A stretch of DNA of 64,000 bases from an uncultured Opitutia bacterium. Its GTDB lineage: Bacteria > Verrucomicrobiota > Verrucomicrobiia > Opitutales > UBA953. This document shows, one piece after another, positions 35,087 to 44,279 of the stretch. Location of the stretch: NCBI GenBank assembly GCA_903855995.1, contig CAIOAN010000012.1, positions 124,001 to 188,000 on the forward strand, read 5' to 3'. A program made the position numbers and the translations under genes. Position 1 is the first letter of the stretch. The number at the start of each line of letters is the position of its first letter. The notes beneath the pieces are model-generated. The model made no database searches and was not told the DNA's origin. It was given only the letters and a program-made list of their open reading frames with translations.

Positions 35087-35992
35087 ATGGACGCCGACGC
35101 CCCGATCACCCTGCATAATCGCCATACCGGCGGGACCGAAATCGAGCAGGTCTACGGTGAAGCCTGGTTGCGCCGCATCTACGGCCACCCGCTCGGTAAA
35201 CTGAGTCTCCACGCCGTCGTCAAACGAGGCCTATTCTCCAAGTTATATGGCTGGGCCATGGATCGCCCGAGCAGTGCCCGCCGCATCGAGCCCTTTATCA
35301 AGGCCTTTAGGCTGAATCCGGCCGAATTTGCGGAAGCAGACCTCAGCGCGTATCGCACCTTCAACGATTTCTTCTACCGCAAGCTCAAGCCCTCGACCCG
35401 CCCGATTGACCCGCGGCCCGAGATGGCCGTGCTACCGGCCGACGGACGTCACCTCGGTTTTCAGGACGCTTCCCGCGTCAAAGGCATCTTCGCCAAAGGG
35501 CAGACTTTTGATATCCCCGCACTCGTCGCGGACCGCGCTCTCGGCGAACGCTATCTCCGCGGCACCGTCGTCTGCTCGCGCCTCTGCCCGGTCGACTACC
35601 ACCGCTTCCACTTCCCGGTTGCCGGCGTACCGGGCGAACCCGTGCTGGCAAAGGGTCAGTTATATTCCGTCAACCCGATCGCCCTGCGCCGTCGTGTCGC
35701 CTACCTCTGGCACAACAAACGCCAGCGCGTGACCATCGACGCCGGCGCGTTCGGCCTCGTCACCATGGTGTCCGTCGGCGCCACCAACGTCGGCACTATC
35801 ATCGAAACTTATCAGCCCGGCCGCGCCGTCGCCAAGGGCGACGAGAAAGGCTACTTCCGTTTCGGTGGATCATTTGTCGCCACCCTCTTTGAGCCTGGGC
35901 GGATCAAACTCGAGGCTGACCTTATCCAGGCCGGCGAAACCGCCACCGAACTCTACGCCAAAGTCGGCTCGCCCCTCGGCCGGCTCGCGTAA
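35087..35992 (+). CDS. psd: Phosphatidylserine decarboxylase proenzyme
   Basis: 301 residues from the ATG at 35087; an upstream in-frame ATG at 35048 would add 13 residues. It makes phosphatidylethanolamine at the membrane. The catalytic triad is present: Asp119 (LPADGRHLGF), His172 (DYHRFHFPVAG) and Ser262 in FGGSFVATLFEPG, where self-cleavage between Gly and Ser forms the pyruvoyl group. The motif is GGSF rather than the common LGST; Ser is the residue needed. N-terminal IEQVYGEAWLRRIYG resembles the Chlamydia-type enzyme. No pssA is adjacent. Confidence 0.93.
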   Translation: MDADAPITLHNRHTGGTEIEQVYGEAWLRRIYGHPLGKLSLHAVVKRGLFSKLYGWAMDRPSSARRIEPFIKAFRLNPAEFAEADLSAYRTFNDFFYRKLKPSTRPIDPRPEMAVLPADGRHLGFQDASRVKGIFAKGQTFDIPALVADRALGERYLRGTVVCSRLCPVDYHRFHFPVAGVPGEPVLAKGQLYSVNPIALRRRVAYLWHNKRQRVTIDAGAFGLVTMVSVGATNVGTIIETYQPGRAVAKGDEKGYFRFGGSFVATLFEPGRIKLEADLIQAGETATELYAKVGSPLGRLA

Positions 35993-36039
35993 GCGCTTGC
36001 CTCCGCCGCCCGCGCCGCAAATCTGGGACACACAGGTTT

Positions 36040-36120
36040 GCTCGGGTGGTGGAATGGCAGACACACTAGATTTAGGTTCTAGCGCCGCAAGGTGTGCGGG
36101 TTCGACCCCCGCCCCGAGCA
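36040..36120 (+). tRNA. tRNA-Leu (anticodon UAG)
   Basis: The acceptor arms GCTCGGG and CCCGAGC pair fully, with A as discriminator. The anticodon stem CTAGA/TCTAG closes a seven-base loop TTTAGGT, so the anticodon is TAG (reads CUN leucine codons). A long class-II variable arm (GCGCCGCAAGGTGT) and a T-arm GCGGGTTCGACCCCCGC are present. The following bases are CCC, so CCA is not encoded and must be added enzymatically. Confidence 0.95.
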
Positions 36121-36131
36121 CCCTGTACCCC

Positions 36132-36536
36132 TTATTGGCTCAACGCTTGGCTCAGCCAGAAGCCTAGCGACAAGAGCAGGATCGCGATAGCCAGCGGTAT
36201 GCCGGATGCGTCTCGGGCCGCATGCGGGCCGGCCTTGGGATTGATCCCATATTTATTTTCCGCATGCGTGCCATCGGGGAAGACCAGCCATAGTCCGTAG
36301 AGCGGAATCAACGCGAAGAAGCCGCTCTGCCCAAGATCGTGACAGCGCTTGACGATAGCAGCTAGCCCGAGCCAACCCAAGACGGCAATACCGAGGATCG
36401 CGACCGGTAGGGTCAGCAAGAGCAGCGAGTCCGGGCAAGATCGTAGGAATTTCTGGAGCACCAAGAGTAGGTCGATGACAATCGCCATACTAAGCAAATA
36501 ATCGATACGATGAATACGTCCACGGAATGAAAAAAT
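36132..36536 (-). CDS. DUF805-like membrane protein, probably with an ATT or TTG start
   Basis: The conserved core KRCHDLGQSGFFALIPLYGLW-VFPDGT-ENKYG and three or four membrane helices identify a DUF805-type small membrane protein of unknown function. The family's N-terminal signature (F-x-GR-x-x-R-x-DY) is encoded in frame as FRGRIHRIDYLLS, yet no ATG or GTG lies in front of it. The first conventional starts (TTG 36497, ATG 36488) would cut off this signature. I therefore place the start at the ATT at 36536 (134 residues); an annotation from 36497 gives 121 residues. A lost start codon is the alternative. Confidence 0.7.
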   Translation of the reverse strand: MFSFRGRIHRIDYLLSMAIVIDLLLVLQKFLRSCPDSLLLLTLPVAILGIAVLGWLGLAAIVKRCHDLGQSGFFALIPLYGLWLVFPDGTHAENKYGINPKAGPHAARDASGIPLAIAILLLSLGFWLSQALSQ

Positions 36537-36667
36537 GAGGGCTGAGACATAATCAGGGACTATAACACACGGCCAGCCTATGCGTGCATCGATAAAACTG
36601 ATGCAGCCTATCGCTCGAAACCGCCGAAGTGCGGAGGACGGAAACTGGAATATTTACGTGCTGTCTC

Positions 36668-36802
36668 TAGGCAGGGGCAGCACCGCGTGCGGCCCTTGTT
36701 GCCTCATTACCCCCGCCGTGGGTTTTAATAAGTAGAGATGAGACCACCCTCTCATCCGTTCACAGACAGATGCACGGAAGCGATGTCATCGCATCCCTAC
36801 CC
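36668..36802. repeat. Palindromic-repeat cluster E next to the DUF1080 gene end
   Basis: A decayed GGGCAGCAC-CGC-GTGCGGCCC element (36668-36697), a GATGAGA/TCTCATC hairpin (about 36736-36756) followed by GTTCACAGACAGATGCACGG, and a clear GCGAT-GTC-ATCGC element ending CCCTACCC (36777-36802). The last begins two bases beyond the stop codon of the minus-strand gene at 36804; no terminator is visible. The rest of the 36537-36803 gap shows no gene. Confidence 0.75.
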
Positions 36803-36803
36803 G

Positions 36804-37595
36804 TTACTTCTTGGCTGCGGGCTTCTTCGCCGGGGCGAGGGGCGTCTGCTTCGCGGCGAGGACGGCGCGATTCATGGGCCAATCGGGATGAGCGCTGGCT
36901 TCCCAGATGTGCAGATCACGCACAGACCCTTCGGTGCCGATGACAAACATGAAGCTCTTCTTGGTCTGGGCGACGGCGGCGTTCTGCCCGGTGAGGGTGA
37001 CGCCGTTGACGGTCGCGGTCATTTCGTCGCCAAGGATCTCGAGCAACACGGTGGTCCATTCGCCGACCTTGACGGGCGCCTTGCCGCTCGCGAGCTGGAC
37101 ACGCTGATCAGGCCCTTCGAAATCATTGTCATCCTTGATGAGGCCGAAGGCACCAGGAGAGATGCTGAGGCTGCAGAGGTAGGTGCGGTCATTCGTCGTG
37201 CGTAGCTGGAGGTAGCGCGATTTGAAGCCATGCGCGGGGTCTTTATCCAGCTCGACGTCCTCAAAGCGAACCTGGCACTGGACGATGATGTTCTTGAATT
37301 CCAAACCAAACGAGGCGGTCGAGGGGTGCTTGACCTGCGGGTTTTCGTGTCCCTGGAAACGTCCGTCGATCTGCTTCCACTGGCCGCCGCGCGACTCCGG
37401 TCCGGTGCCGTGAATCAGCCAACCTTGGAAGCCCGTGGCGTAACCAATCGGCTTGCCGGTATACTTCGGTAGCGGCTGTGAGAAATCCTGGCTGTAAATC
37501 TCCTTGCCGCGGACGGTCATGACCGTGGGGATATCCTCGGCACGCAGGGCGCCCAACGATAACGTGAAGGCCAGCAGTGCGGAGAAGGTTCTCAT
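36804..37595 (-). CDS. Exported DUF1080-like protein
   Basis: 263 residues from the ATG that starts a signal peptide (MRTFSALLAFTLSLGALRA); the open frame runs 46 codons further upstream without protein-like features. The mature domain is concanavalin-like: KEIYSQDFSQPLPKYTG, QWKQIDGRFQGHENPQVKHPSTASFGLEFKNIIVQCQVRFED, FKSRYLQLRTTNDRTYLCS, WTTVLLEILGDEMTATVNG and SFMFVIGTEGSVRDLHIWE. It ends in a basic Ala-Pro-Lys tail. Probably binds or hydrolyses a modified sugar, like the 8684-9334 protein, though similarity is partial. Confidence 0.78.
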   Translation of the reverse strand: MRTFSALLAFTLSLGALRAEDIPTVMTVRGKEIYSQDFSQPLPKYTGKPIGYATGFQGWLIHGTGPESRGGQWKQIDGRFQGHENPQVKHPSTASFGLEFKNIIVQCQVRFEDVELDKDPAHGFKSRYLQLRTTNDRTYLCSLSISPGAFGLIKDDNDFEGPDQRVQLASGKAPVKVGEWTTVLLEILGDEMTATVNGVTLTGQNAAVAQTKKSFMFVIGTEGSVRDLHIWEASAHPDWPMNRAVLAAKQTPLAPAKKPAAKK

Positions 37596-37659
37596 GGATA
37601 TAAAAGATGAGACACCCCTGCGGTGAGGGTTGTTCCCGCCGAATAGTCCGGTGCGGCGC

Positions 37660-38073
37660 TCAGATTTCGAAATCCGTGCCGGATTCCGACAAAGCAAGCT
37701 GGGCGACGGTGAAACCGGCGAGCGACTTATCAAAACGCTTGGAAACCTCGCGCCACAGGGCGGCGACCTGGGGTCCGGAGGCGCCCTTTAGGGTGATCTT
37801 AGTATCAATCAGGTCGGGCTCCACGACGGCGAGTACCTGCTTGAGCGTGATATCCTCGGGCGACTTCGCGAGACGGTAGCCGCCGGTCTTACCGCGCTTA
37901 GAGTCCACGAGGCCTCCTTCGCGGAGTTCATTGAGCAGCTGAACGAGGTAATTAGCCGGGATGGCCTCGAGGCGGGCGAGTTCTTCGACACGCGTGACGG
38001 CTCCGCCGCGATTACGGCGGGCGAGCTGGGAAAGCACCCGCAGGGAATACTCGAGCTTGAGGGAGGCTTTCAT
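37660..38073 (-). CDS. Rrf2 family transcriptional regulator without iron-sulfur cysteines
   Basis: 137 residues. The Rrf2 winged helix is clear: KLEYSLRVLSQLAR, EELARLEAIPANYLVQLLNELREGGLVDSKRGKTGGYRLAKSPEDITLKQVLAVVEP. There is no cysteine anywhere in the protein, so it cannot bind an Fe-S cluster like IscR or NsrR; it more resembles CymR-type cysteine-metabolism regulators. Its start overlaps the stop of the upstream HAD-like gene (ATGA), so the two are coexpressed. No Fe-S or cysteine genes are nearby. Confidence 0.9.
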   Translation of the reverse strand: MKASLKLEYSLRVLSQLARRNRGGAVTRVEELARLEAIPANYLVQLLNELREGGLVDSKRGKTGGYRLAKSPEDITLKQVLAVVEPDLIDTKITLKGASGPQVAALWREVSKRFDKSLAGFTVAQLALSESGTDFEI

Positions 38074-38627
38074 GCGCTGTGTTTCGTGCCGGGCGAGGCG
38101 CCCTTGGATTCCGAGCCTACGAGGATGAAAGTGCGGTCGGCAATCTCATCTGGCAGAATGGGGGCCTTCGGGCGGGCAAAATAAGATGTGCCAAGAAAAC
38201 AAACCCCCGTGTTCTGCACGACCTGAATCGCCCGGTCATCCCAAAGCTCGATCATGCCGAAGTCTTTCTTGTCGGTGACCTCGAGCTCCGGAAGGCCATG
38301 AATCTTCAGCCATGCCTGCGTTGCCGCGAGGCCTTCGGGGTCGCCCGCGCGAGCGGTCACGATTTTTACCCGCAGCCCCTTCTCCAGCCAGAGGCGCACG
38401 CGGCGCAGCATCAAGGGCACCGGCGGCCCGATATGGGTCATACCCTGCCAGGGGGTGGCTTCGGCGAGGGTGCCATCCAAGTCGACCCCGATCCAAGCCT
38501 GAGCGTTCGCCGGGCGGGTCGATGAGGCCCGTTCGGAAGGCATCGGCTCTTCCGGAGCGGTGGCGAGGTCTGGTCCCGGAGCACGCCGGGGCTTCCGGCG
38601 CAGCAGCTTCAGGATCCAAGGGAACAT
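38070..38627 (-). CDS. HAD-like hydrolase domain protein
   Basis: 185 residues. A basic N-terminus and flexible linker precede a small HAD-type domain: nucleophile motif WIGVDLDGTLAE, a second motif KIVTARAGDP (Thr), DKKDFGMIELWDDRAIQVV with the closing Asp pair, and a C-terminal extension. The cap is minimal, as in nucleotidase or phosphatase-like members. Substrate unknown. It is upstream of and translationally coupled to the Rrf2 regulator. Confidence 0.78.
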   Translation of the reverse strand: MFPWILKLLRRKPRRAPGPDLATAPEEPMPSERASSTRPANAQAWIGVDLDGTLAEATPWQGMTHIGPPVPLMLRRVRLWLEKGLRVKIVTARAGDPEGLAATQAWLKIHGLPELEVTDKKDFGMIELWDDRAIQVVQNTGVCFLGTSYFARPKAPILPDEIADRTFILVGSESKGASPGTKHSA

Positions 38628-38790
38628 GCGGGTATGTTGCCCCCTTCAGTTCTTACTGACAAGCATCGAGGTATCTCAGCCCGAGAACTTGTGATGCAAA
38701 GGTAGACCGGGGGCCGGAGCGGGAGTTCATGAGGCAGCAACCAATCGTCCGGTTTTCCACCCTCCCCTTGAGCCAAGTATCTAGCCACAA

Positions 38791-38852
38791 GGGTGGGGCG
38801 CGACTGCGTCGCGGCCGTTCACAAAGGAAGGCTCGGAGAGCCGTCCCTACCT
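38791..38852. repeat. Palindromic-repeat cluster F downstream of the fused cytochrome gene
   Basis: Element 1 (38791-38818): GGGTGGGGCGCGAC-TGC-GTCGCGGCC followed by GTTCAC. Element 2 (38826-38852): AGGCTC-GGA-GAGCCGTCCCTACCT. The second lies 24 bases past the stop codon of the minus-strand gene at 38877. No gene is visible in the 38628-38876 gap. Confidence 0.8.
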
Positions 38853-38876
38853 CATACCTCGTATCAATTCAGTCCT

Positions 38877-41417
38877 CTATTTCTTCCCCAACTCCCCTTC
38901 CGTCCAAGCATCAGTCCGGCCCTTGGTTTCGGTGCGGATCTTCTGCACGAGCTCGAGCGGCACGGGCGCGGCCTCATGATCCCACTCGCGGCGGATATAC
39001 GTCAACACGCCGGCAATCTGCTCATCCGTCAGGAAGCCCGCGGCGGGCATGTCGTAACTATAATTATTTCCCTTCACCTTAATCGGACCGCGCAGGCCGT
39101 GCATAACGACCTTGATAATGCGCTCAGGGTCGCCGTTGACCCATTCGGAGTCCGCTAGCGGCGGTGCGAGGCCGTCAAGCCCCTTGCCCGTCGGCTGGTG
39201 ACAGGCGGCGCAGAGGCCGGCGAAGGTCTGCTTGCCGGAATCAAATAAGGCGTGCTCTTCATTCGTGAGCGGCTTGATCACCGGCACGACAACGCCCGGC
39301 TTGCCCGGCCAGACGACGGTGCTCTTGAACCACGCGAGCACCTTGACACTCGCAGCGTCCTTACTCTTCGAGAGTTTCGCCAGCGAAGCCGGCTCGGCCG
39401 CGAGCCGCACCGGACGCTTGGCGGTGACGGTTGGGTGCGTCGACAACGAACCGAGCAGCGTGAGCTGCTGCGTCTTCGACGGGAGGGCCGCGATGATCGC
39501 GAGAGCTTTCTCCACGCGCCCGGCCTTGCGGGTGGCGAACACGCAACGGAGCAGCGCGGCGGGTAGGGTCTTGGCATAATCAGCGGGCTTCTTTAGCACG
39601 GCCTCGAAGACCTCGAGCTCGCGACCCTCGAGGCCGCTGATGAACGCATCTTGGATGAAGGCCGTCTCGGTGGCACGGTTTGCCAGCGCGGCGGCGGCGA
39701 GGTCGACGTCTACCGACTTGGCTTCGCCCATCGAAAGCACGAGTTGCTGCTGCACCTCCGTCGAGCCCTCCACGGGCGCAAGCTCGAGCCAGCGAGCGAT
39801 GATCGCCTCACGGTCAGGCGAGGCCATCAATGATTCGGAGACGCGGATAGCGGCGGCCCGCACCCGGGCATCGGCATGGCTCAAGCACGTCAGCACCGCC
39901 TCGGCGCGGACGGCGCCCAAGCCTTCCATCGTCCACAGGGCGTGCACGCGGCCCATCGGGGCGGCGCTATGCTTGGCCGCTTCGACCAAGCCCGCGACCA
40001 CGGAGACATCACCCTTCTCGACCAGGAGGCGCTGCGCCGTTTCACGGCGCCAGGAGTTGCCGCTGGAAAGTTCAGCGATGAGTTCCGCCGGGGACATCAC
40101 GGAAAGCTTCTTGGCGGACGCAGGCGCGGGGCCTTCGGGGGCGATGCGCCAGATGCGGCCGAGCGCGAGGGGCTTGTCGAGACCGCGCTTCACGATCTGT
40201 TCGCGCAGGTAAGTCGTGAGCGAGATGCGGTGCTGGATGATGCCACGATACAAATCGATGACATAGAGCGCCCCGTCGGGACCGGTCAGCAGGTTCACCG
40301 GACGGAAACGCTCGTCGGTCGAGGCCAGGAACTCCGCCTTGTCGTAATAAGGCTGCGCGTCGAGGGCGCCGTCGACGGACTTCACGACATTGCGCGAAAT
40401 GAGATTGCCGGCTGGCTCACAGACGAAGGCGTTACCGTAGGCGTCGGCCGGGAAAAGATCGGCGCGGTAGATCCAGGGCGCGCACGCCGCGGTGTATTCC
40501 TTGAGTTTGTAATCGCGAAGCATCTCCGGGCGGTAGCCGCGATTGATGCCGGGATTCACGCGGATCGGCCACACGAACTGCTCCTTCGCGACCTTCCAGT
40601 TGAGGCCCGTGGTGCGGCTGAGGTTCGGATTGCGATTGAGATACGATGAGGGGATCACATCGGCGCGGAGCTGGTCGCTATTGCTGTTATGATAGAGGTG
40701 GCCGAAGTCGTCCTGCGAGAGGCCCCACTGTCCGCGGAAATTGCTCAACCCGCGCACCCAGCGGCCGTCCTTGAATTTAAAGCGGGCCGTGTAGGCGCCC
40801 ACGTAAAGCCAGTTGTCGTGGCCCCAGAGCAGCGCGTTCGGGGCGCGCTCGGGATTGGCGAGCTGCGGTCGCGCCGGATCGACGCGCACGCCGAAGTCGC
40901 TCGCGACCTCGGTGCGCTCATCGCACTTGCCCGTGCCCTTTGTATCGCGGCAGAACCAGAGGTGGGGCGGCGCGCCCACCAGTACGCCATCGCGATGCAG
41001 GGCGATCGCGCGCGGCATCACGATGCCGTCGAGAAAGACCGTGGCCTTATCGAACACGCCGTTGCCGTGCGTGTCTTCGAGCACCGAGATGCGCCCTCGC
41101 GGCTGATCCTCGTTGGTGCCGTCGAGGTCGGGCATGTAGCCCTGCATTTCCACGACCCAGAGGCGGCCATCCGGGCCGAACGTGGCTGCCACCGGATCAC
41201 CGATGCCCGGATCGCTTGCGACGAGGGAAATCTGATAGCCCTTCGCGATTTGAAAACTCTTCAGTTCATCCGAAGGCGTCTGCGCCGGCGCCGCAGGAAT
41301 CTTAGCATCGGGCACAATCTGCACCATCGGCTCGCCCTGCTTGTCGCCGATCTGGGCGCCCGCGGCGGCGGCGAGGCAAAGGGCGACAAGTGCGGGGATA
41401 CGTCGGGGCATACGCAT
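38877..41417 (-). CDS. Exported fused dehydrogenase: beta-propeller + HEAT repeats + cytochrome c
   Basis: 846 residues from the ATG starting MRMPRRIPALVALCLAAAAG (signal peptide); a second ATG two codons on is equally possible. A PVC-type membrane-bound dehydrogenase propeller (about residues 50-450: FQIAKGYQISLVASDPGIGDPVAATFGPDGRLWVVEMQGY, PDGALYVIDLYRGIIQHR) is followed by HEAT-like helices (about 470-740) and one C-terminal haem domain (LCAACHQPTGKGLDGLAPPLADSEW). It likely oxidises a sugar or alcohol and passes electrons to its own haem. Another architecture of this kind is at 59237. Confidence 0.88.
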   Translation of the reverse strand: MRMPRRIPALVALCLAAAAGAQIGDKQGEPMVQIVPDAKIPAAPAQTPSDELKSFQIAKGYQISLVASDPGIGDPVAATFGPDGRLWVVEMQGYMPDLDGTNEDQPRGRISVLEDTHGNGVFDKATVFLDGIVMPRAIALHRDGVLVGAPPHLWFCRDTKGTGKCDERTEVASDFGVRVDPARPQLANPERAPNALLWGHDNWLYVGAYTARFKFKDGRWVRGLSNFRGQWGLSQDDFGHLYHNSNSDQLRADVIPSSYLNRNPNLSRTTGLNWKVAKEQFVWPIRVNPGINRGYRPEMLRDYKLKEYTAACAPWIYRADLFPADAYGNAFVCEPAGNLISRNVVKSVDGALDAQPYYDKAEFLASTDERFRPVNLLTGPDGALYVIDLYRGIIQHRISLTTYLREQIVKRGLDKPLALGRIWRIAPEGPAPASAKKLSVMSPAELIAELSSGNSWRRETAQRLLVEKGDVSVVAGLVEAAKHSAAPMGRVHALWTMEGLGAVRAEAVLTCLSHADARVRAAAIRVSESLMASPDREAIIARWLELAPVEGSTEVQQQLVLSMGEAKSVDVDLAAAALANRATETAFIQDAFISGLEGRELEVFEAVLKKPADYAKTLPAALLRCVFATRKAGRVEKALAIIAALPSKTQQLTLLGSLSTHPTVTAKRPVRLAAEPASLAKLSKSKDAASVKVLAWFKSTVVWPGKPGVVVPVIKPLTNEEHALFDSGKQTFAGLCAACHQPTGKGLDGLAPPLADSEWVNGDPERIIKVVMHGLRGPIKVKGNNYSYDMPAAGFLTDEQIAGVLTYIRREWDHEAAPVPLELVQKIRTETKGRTDAWTEGELGKK

Positions 41418-41594
41418 ACCGACACTATGAAACCCGCCAGGTTGCAGGGTCAATCGAAGGACCGCCCGCCGGGGTTGTTTAATCGTCCGCGACCAGCCAT
41501 AAAACTCCGGGGAGGGCCCAGGCCACAACCTGTCGTTTTCCCCATCACAAACACCTCATGGGCGGAGGATTGTTTTTCCAGCGGGGGGCTTAAA

Positions 41595-44279
41595 ATGAGA
41601 GGGGTCATGATCGTACGCCTCACCCTTGCGCTATTCTTCCTCTGGCTCGGCTGGCCGGCCGGTCCGCTCGCGGCAGCGGGATCGGCGAGCGCCGCCGGAA
41701 ATTCTTCCGCCGCCCTCATCGATTCGGATGGCGATGGTCTCAGCGACGAGGAAGAGCGCCTACTGGGCACGAATCCGCTCCTGGCGGATTCCGACGGCGA
41801 TGGCTTCGACGACTTGGAAGAACTCCTGGCCGGCACCGACCCGCTGGACCCCCACGACCATCCCGCCACCGCGTGGCTCGATGCGGCCGGCGCACCACTG
41901 CTGGCCGTCGGCCATCGGCCAACCAACTACCTGCCCCTCTCGTCGCTGATGAACCCTTCGCGCCCGATGGTCGCCTCAGCGGCGGCCGTCAGCGGCGGCG
42001 GCGGGGGCGCCAGCGGCGGCTCCCCGACCTTCTATCTACGATATTATCAAGCGGACGCCTTGAAACAAAATATGTCGGCGCAACTGCGCATGACGAATCT
42101 CAAACCCGGCACCTACTTGCTCGTATGGAAGCACTGCGTGTTCACGGATCCTTTGGGCGAAACCCCCTCCTACCAGGTATCCATCGAAGCCGAAGGCGGC
42201 CGGACCATCGCCCATTGGGACACGCCTTCACCCGTCGGGAGTGACTGGACCTACGTCGGACTGCCTTTTGAAATTCGTGTCGTCGACCGCGACCTCACCA
42301 TCGCCATCAATATCTCACCTGCAGCCAACGAGGCCTTCGACTACGATCTCACCAACGTCAGCGTCGTCCAAGCCGGGCTGGAGGTGGATTATGACCGCGA
42401 CGGGCAGATTGCCGCCCAGGAACGCCCGCCGAACGGCGCCCCGTTTCGATTCTGGGTCAACGACGACAGTGATGCCGGCGAAAGCCAGGAGCGCGCCGAC
42501 GTGCCGGGGCGGGCAAGCAACGAAGCCGACGCCTGGAAGCCGGGCATCAATGGCCTGCGTGACTTGGTCGATTTCTTTCCGATCAACTTGAACCTGACCG
42601 CGGTGACCAAGGCGCTCGATCCGGCCAAGGGGTTTCGCTATTACCTGAGCCAGGCCGACTCTGCCCTCCATACGGTCGAGACGAGCCTCACCGTCGCCGA
42701 AGCCGCCGCCATTCACCGCAACCCTGACCTGCTGGCGTTCGGGCCGACGGGAGACGGGCCGCTTGGCGCAGCCGTCGTGCAATCACCCGACCAGCACGGG
42801 CGAATCCCACTCACCGCCAGCTTCCTGAGCCAAGTCGGGCACGGGGGTGGAAGCGTGATCCTTGCGGAAGCCTGTCGGGTGACGACCTGTCCGCTCCGAC
42901 TGATCATTGAAAAAGATGGCGTTGCCGTCGCCGCACTCGAACTCCCGCTGGCGATCGGTCCCGTCGAGGCGATGTATCGGCATCTCAATCTCAACAGCGT
43001 CTGCTTCGATTACCAAGGCCGACCCGTGCGCTCGCGAAAACCCGGCCGGCGCACCGAGCTCGGCGATCCCGCCGGCCTGCCGGATGCCGAGAGCGGCGAC
43101 CATTGGGTCGTGCTCGTCCATGGATACAACGTCGACGGAGATTCCGCCCGCGGCTGGCAGTCGGAGACCTTCAAGCGGCTCTATGTGCTCGGCAGTCGGG
43201 CGAAGTTTATCGGGGTCACCTGGAACGGCGACACCGGCCTCGATTACCACAAGGCCGTCTTCCACGCCTTTCAAACGGGTAATGTGCTCGCGCGTTCCTT
43301 AGGGGTGATCGACCCCCACCGCACGCTGCTCATCGGGCACAGCCTCGGCAACATCGTCGCCAGCCAAGCCGTCCAAGCCGGCCTCGAGCCCGCCCACTAC
43401 TTCCTGCTCAACGCCGCCTTGCCCATCGAAGCCATCGCCGGAGTCCGCGATCTGCCGACGCAAGCGGCGCAGATGACGGAAAAGGAATGGCGCGCCTACC
43501 CACGGCGACTGTTCGCCGCAGACTGGCATAATCTCTTCAGCTCGGATCCGCAGAGAAAAACCTACACTTGGGTCGACTGCTTCAGCCGAGTCCGCACGCT
43601 CGGCATCGCCACCAACTGCTACTCGCCGGGCGAAGATATTACCAACTGTCCTGAAGCCATCCTCTCCGGGTCCGTGCTCGCCACCCTGTGGGCCGGCCGA
43701 GCCATCGATTACGGCGTCTGGAAAACGCAGGAGCTGCTGAAAGGCGTCGGCTGGGCGCGCTCCCTGGCGAGCTTGGCTATGGAGCGCTCGCAAGGCGGCT
43801 GGGGTTTCAATGGCGAGTGGCGCGGACCTTATGTACCTGGAAGCCAATCCCACGGCACAGGCGGCTACTATGAACACGTCCCGCCCGGAGAAGCGCAGCG
43901 CATCACCGACGCACAGTTAATCGCCCACCCCTTCTTCCGTCTCTTTGATGAACGCTGGCTGCACGGGCCAAGAACTCCCTCGCCTTCGCCACTGCTCGAC
44001 GCCGAACATATTCGTTACGACCTGCTCGCGCGGGGCATCCCCGCGATGACTTTCGCCGCCGGCGCCGAGCCCGTCCCGGGACTCCCCAATATCGCGGGGG
44101 CTCCCGCCAACATCAACCTGGAGGACACAGGCCGCACCCCTGGGCGACGCTGGCCGACCGACGGACATCAGTCGACCCGGGCCGACGGGCGCTGGCTGCA
44201 CAGCGACTTCAAAAACGTCGCCCTACCCTTCGTCCACCCACTCTTCACCCTCATGATCACCCGTGCTCAACTCCGATGA
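41595..44279 (+). CDS. Secreted calcium-binding alpha/beta hydrolase
   Basis: 894 residues. I place the start at 41595 where a signal peptide begins (MRGVMIVRLTLALFFLWLGW); the open frame extends 906 bases upstream only as a shadow of the opposite-strand gene. Residues 43-88 hold two thrombospondin-type-3 calcium motifs (DSDGDGLSDEEE, DSDGDGFDDLEE). A beta-rich middle follows, then an alpha/beta-hydrolase domain (about 490-720): oxyanion-type HWVVLVHGYNVDGDSARGW and the nucleophile elbow LLIGHSLGNIVAS with Ser583. Probably a lipase/esterase-like surface enzyme. Its stop overlaps the next start (ATGA). Confidence 0.85.
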   Translation: MRGVMIVRLTLALFFLWLGWPAGPLAAAGSASAAGNSSAALIDSDGDGLSDEEERLLGTNPLLADSDGDGFDDLEELLAGTDPLDPHDHPATAWLDAAGAPLLAVGHRPTNYLPLSSLMNPSRPMVASAAAVSGGGGGASGGSPTFYLRYYQADALKQNMSAQLRMTNLKPGTYLLVWKHCVFTDPLGETPSYQVSIEAEGGRTIAHWDTPSPVGSDWTYVGLPFEIRVVDRDLTIAINISPAANEAFDYDLTNVSVVQAGLEVDYDRDGQIAAQERPPNGAPFRFWVNDDSDAGESQERADVPGRASNEADAWKPGINGLRDLVDFFPINLNLTAVTKALDPAKGFRYYLSQADSALHTVETSLTVAEAAAIHRNPDLLAFGPTGDGPLGAAVVQSPDQHGRIPLTASFLSQVGHGGGSVILAEACRVTTCPLRLIIEKDGVAVAALELPLAIGPVEAMYRHLNLNSVCFDYQGRPVRSRKPGRRTELGDPAGLPDAESGDHWVVLVHGYNVDGDSARGWQSETFKRLYVLGSRAKFIGVTWNGDTGLDYHKAVFHAFQTGNVLARSLGVIDPHRTLLIGHSLGNIVASQAVQAGLEPAHYFLLNAALPIEAIAGVRDLPTQAAQMTEKEWRAYPRRLFAADWHNLFSSDPQRKTYTWVDCFSRVRTLGIATNCYSPGEDITNCPEAILSGSVLATLWAGRAIDYGVWKTQELLKGVGWARSLASLAMERSQGGWGFNGEWRGPYVPGSQSHGTGGYYEHVPPGEAQRITDAQLIAHPFFRLFDERWLHGPRTPSPSPLLDAEHIRYDLLARGIPAMTFAAGAEPVPGLPNIAGAPANINLEDTGRTPGRRWPTDGHQSTRADGRWLHSDFKNVALPFVHPLFTLMITRAQLR

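Noticed and set aside
35021-35212. 64-codon N-terminal extension of the second ClpP-like gene
   Set aside because: It overlaps psd on the opposite strand and would bury the signal peptide.
40689-41594. 300-codon upstream extension of the calcium-binding hydrolase open frame
   Set aside because: It is antisense to the fused dehydrogenase gene and has shadow-type composition; the signal peptide begins at 41595.
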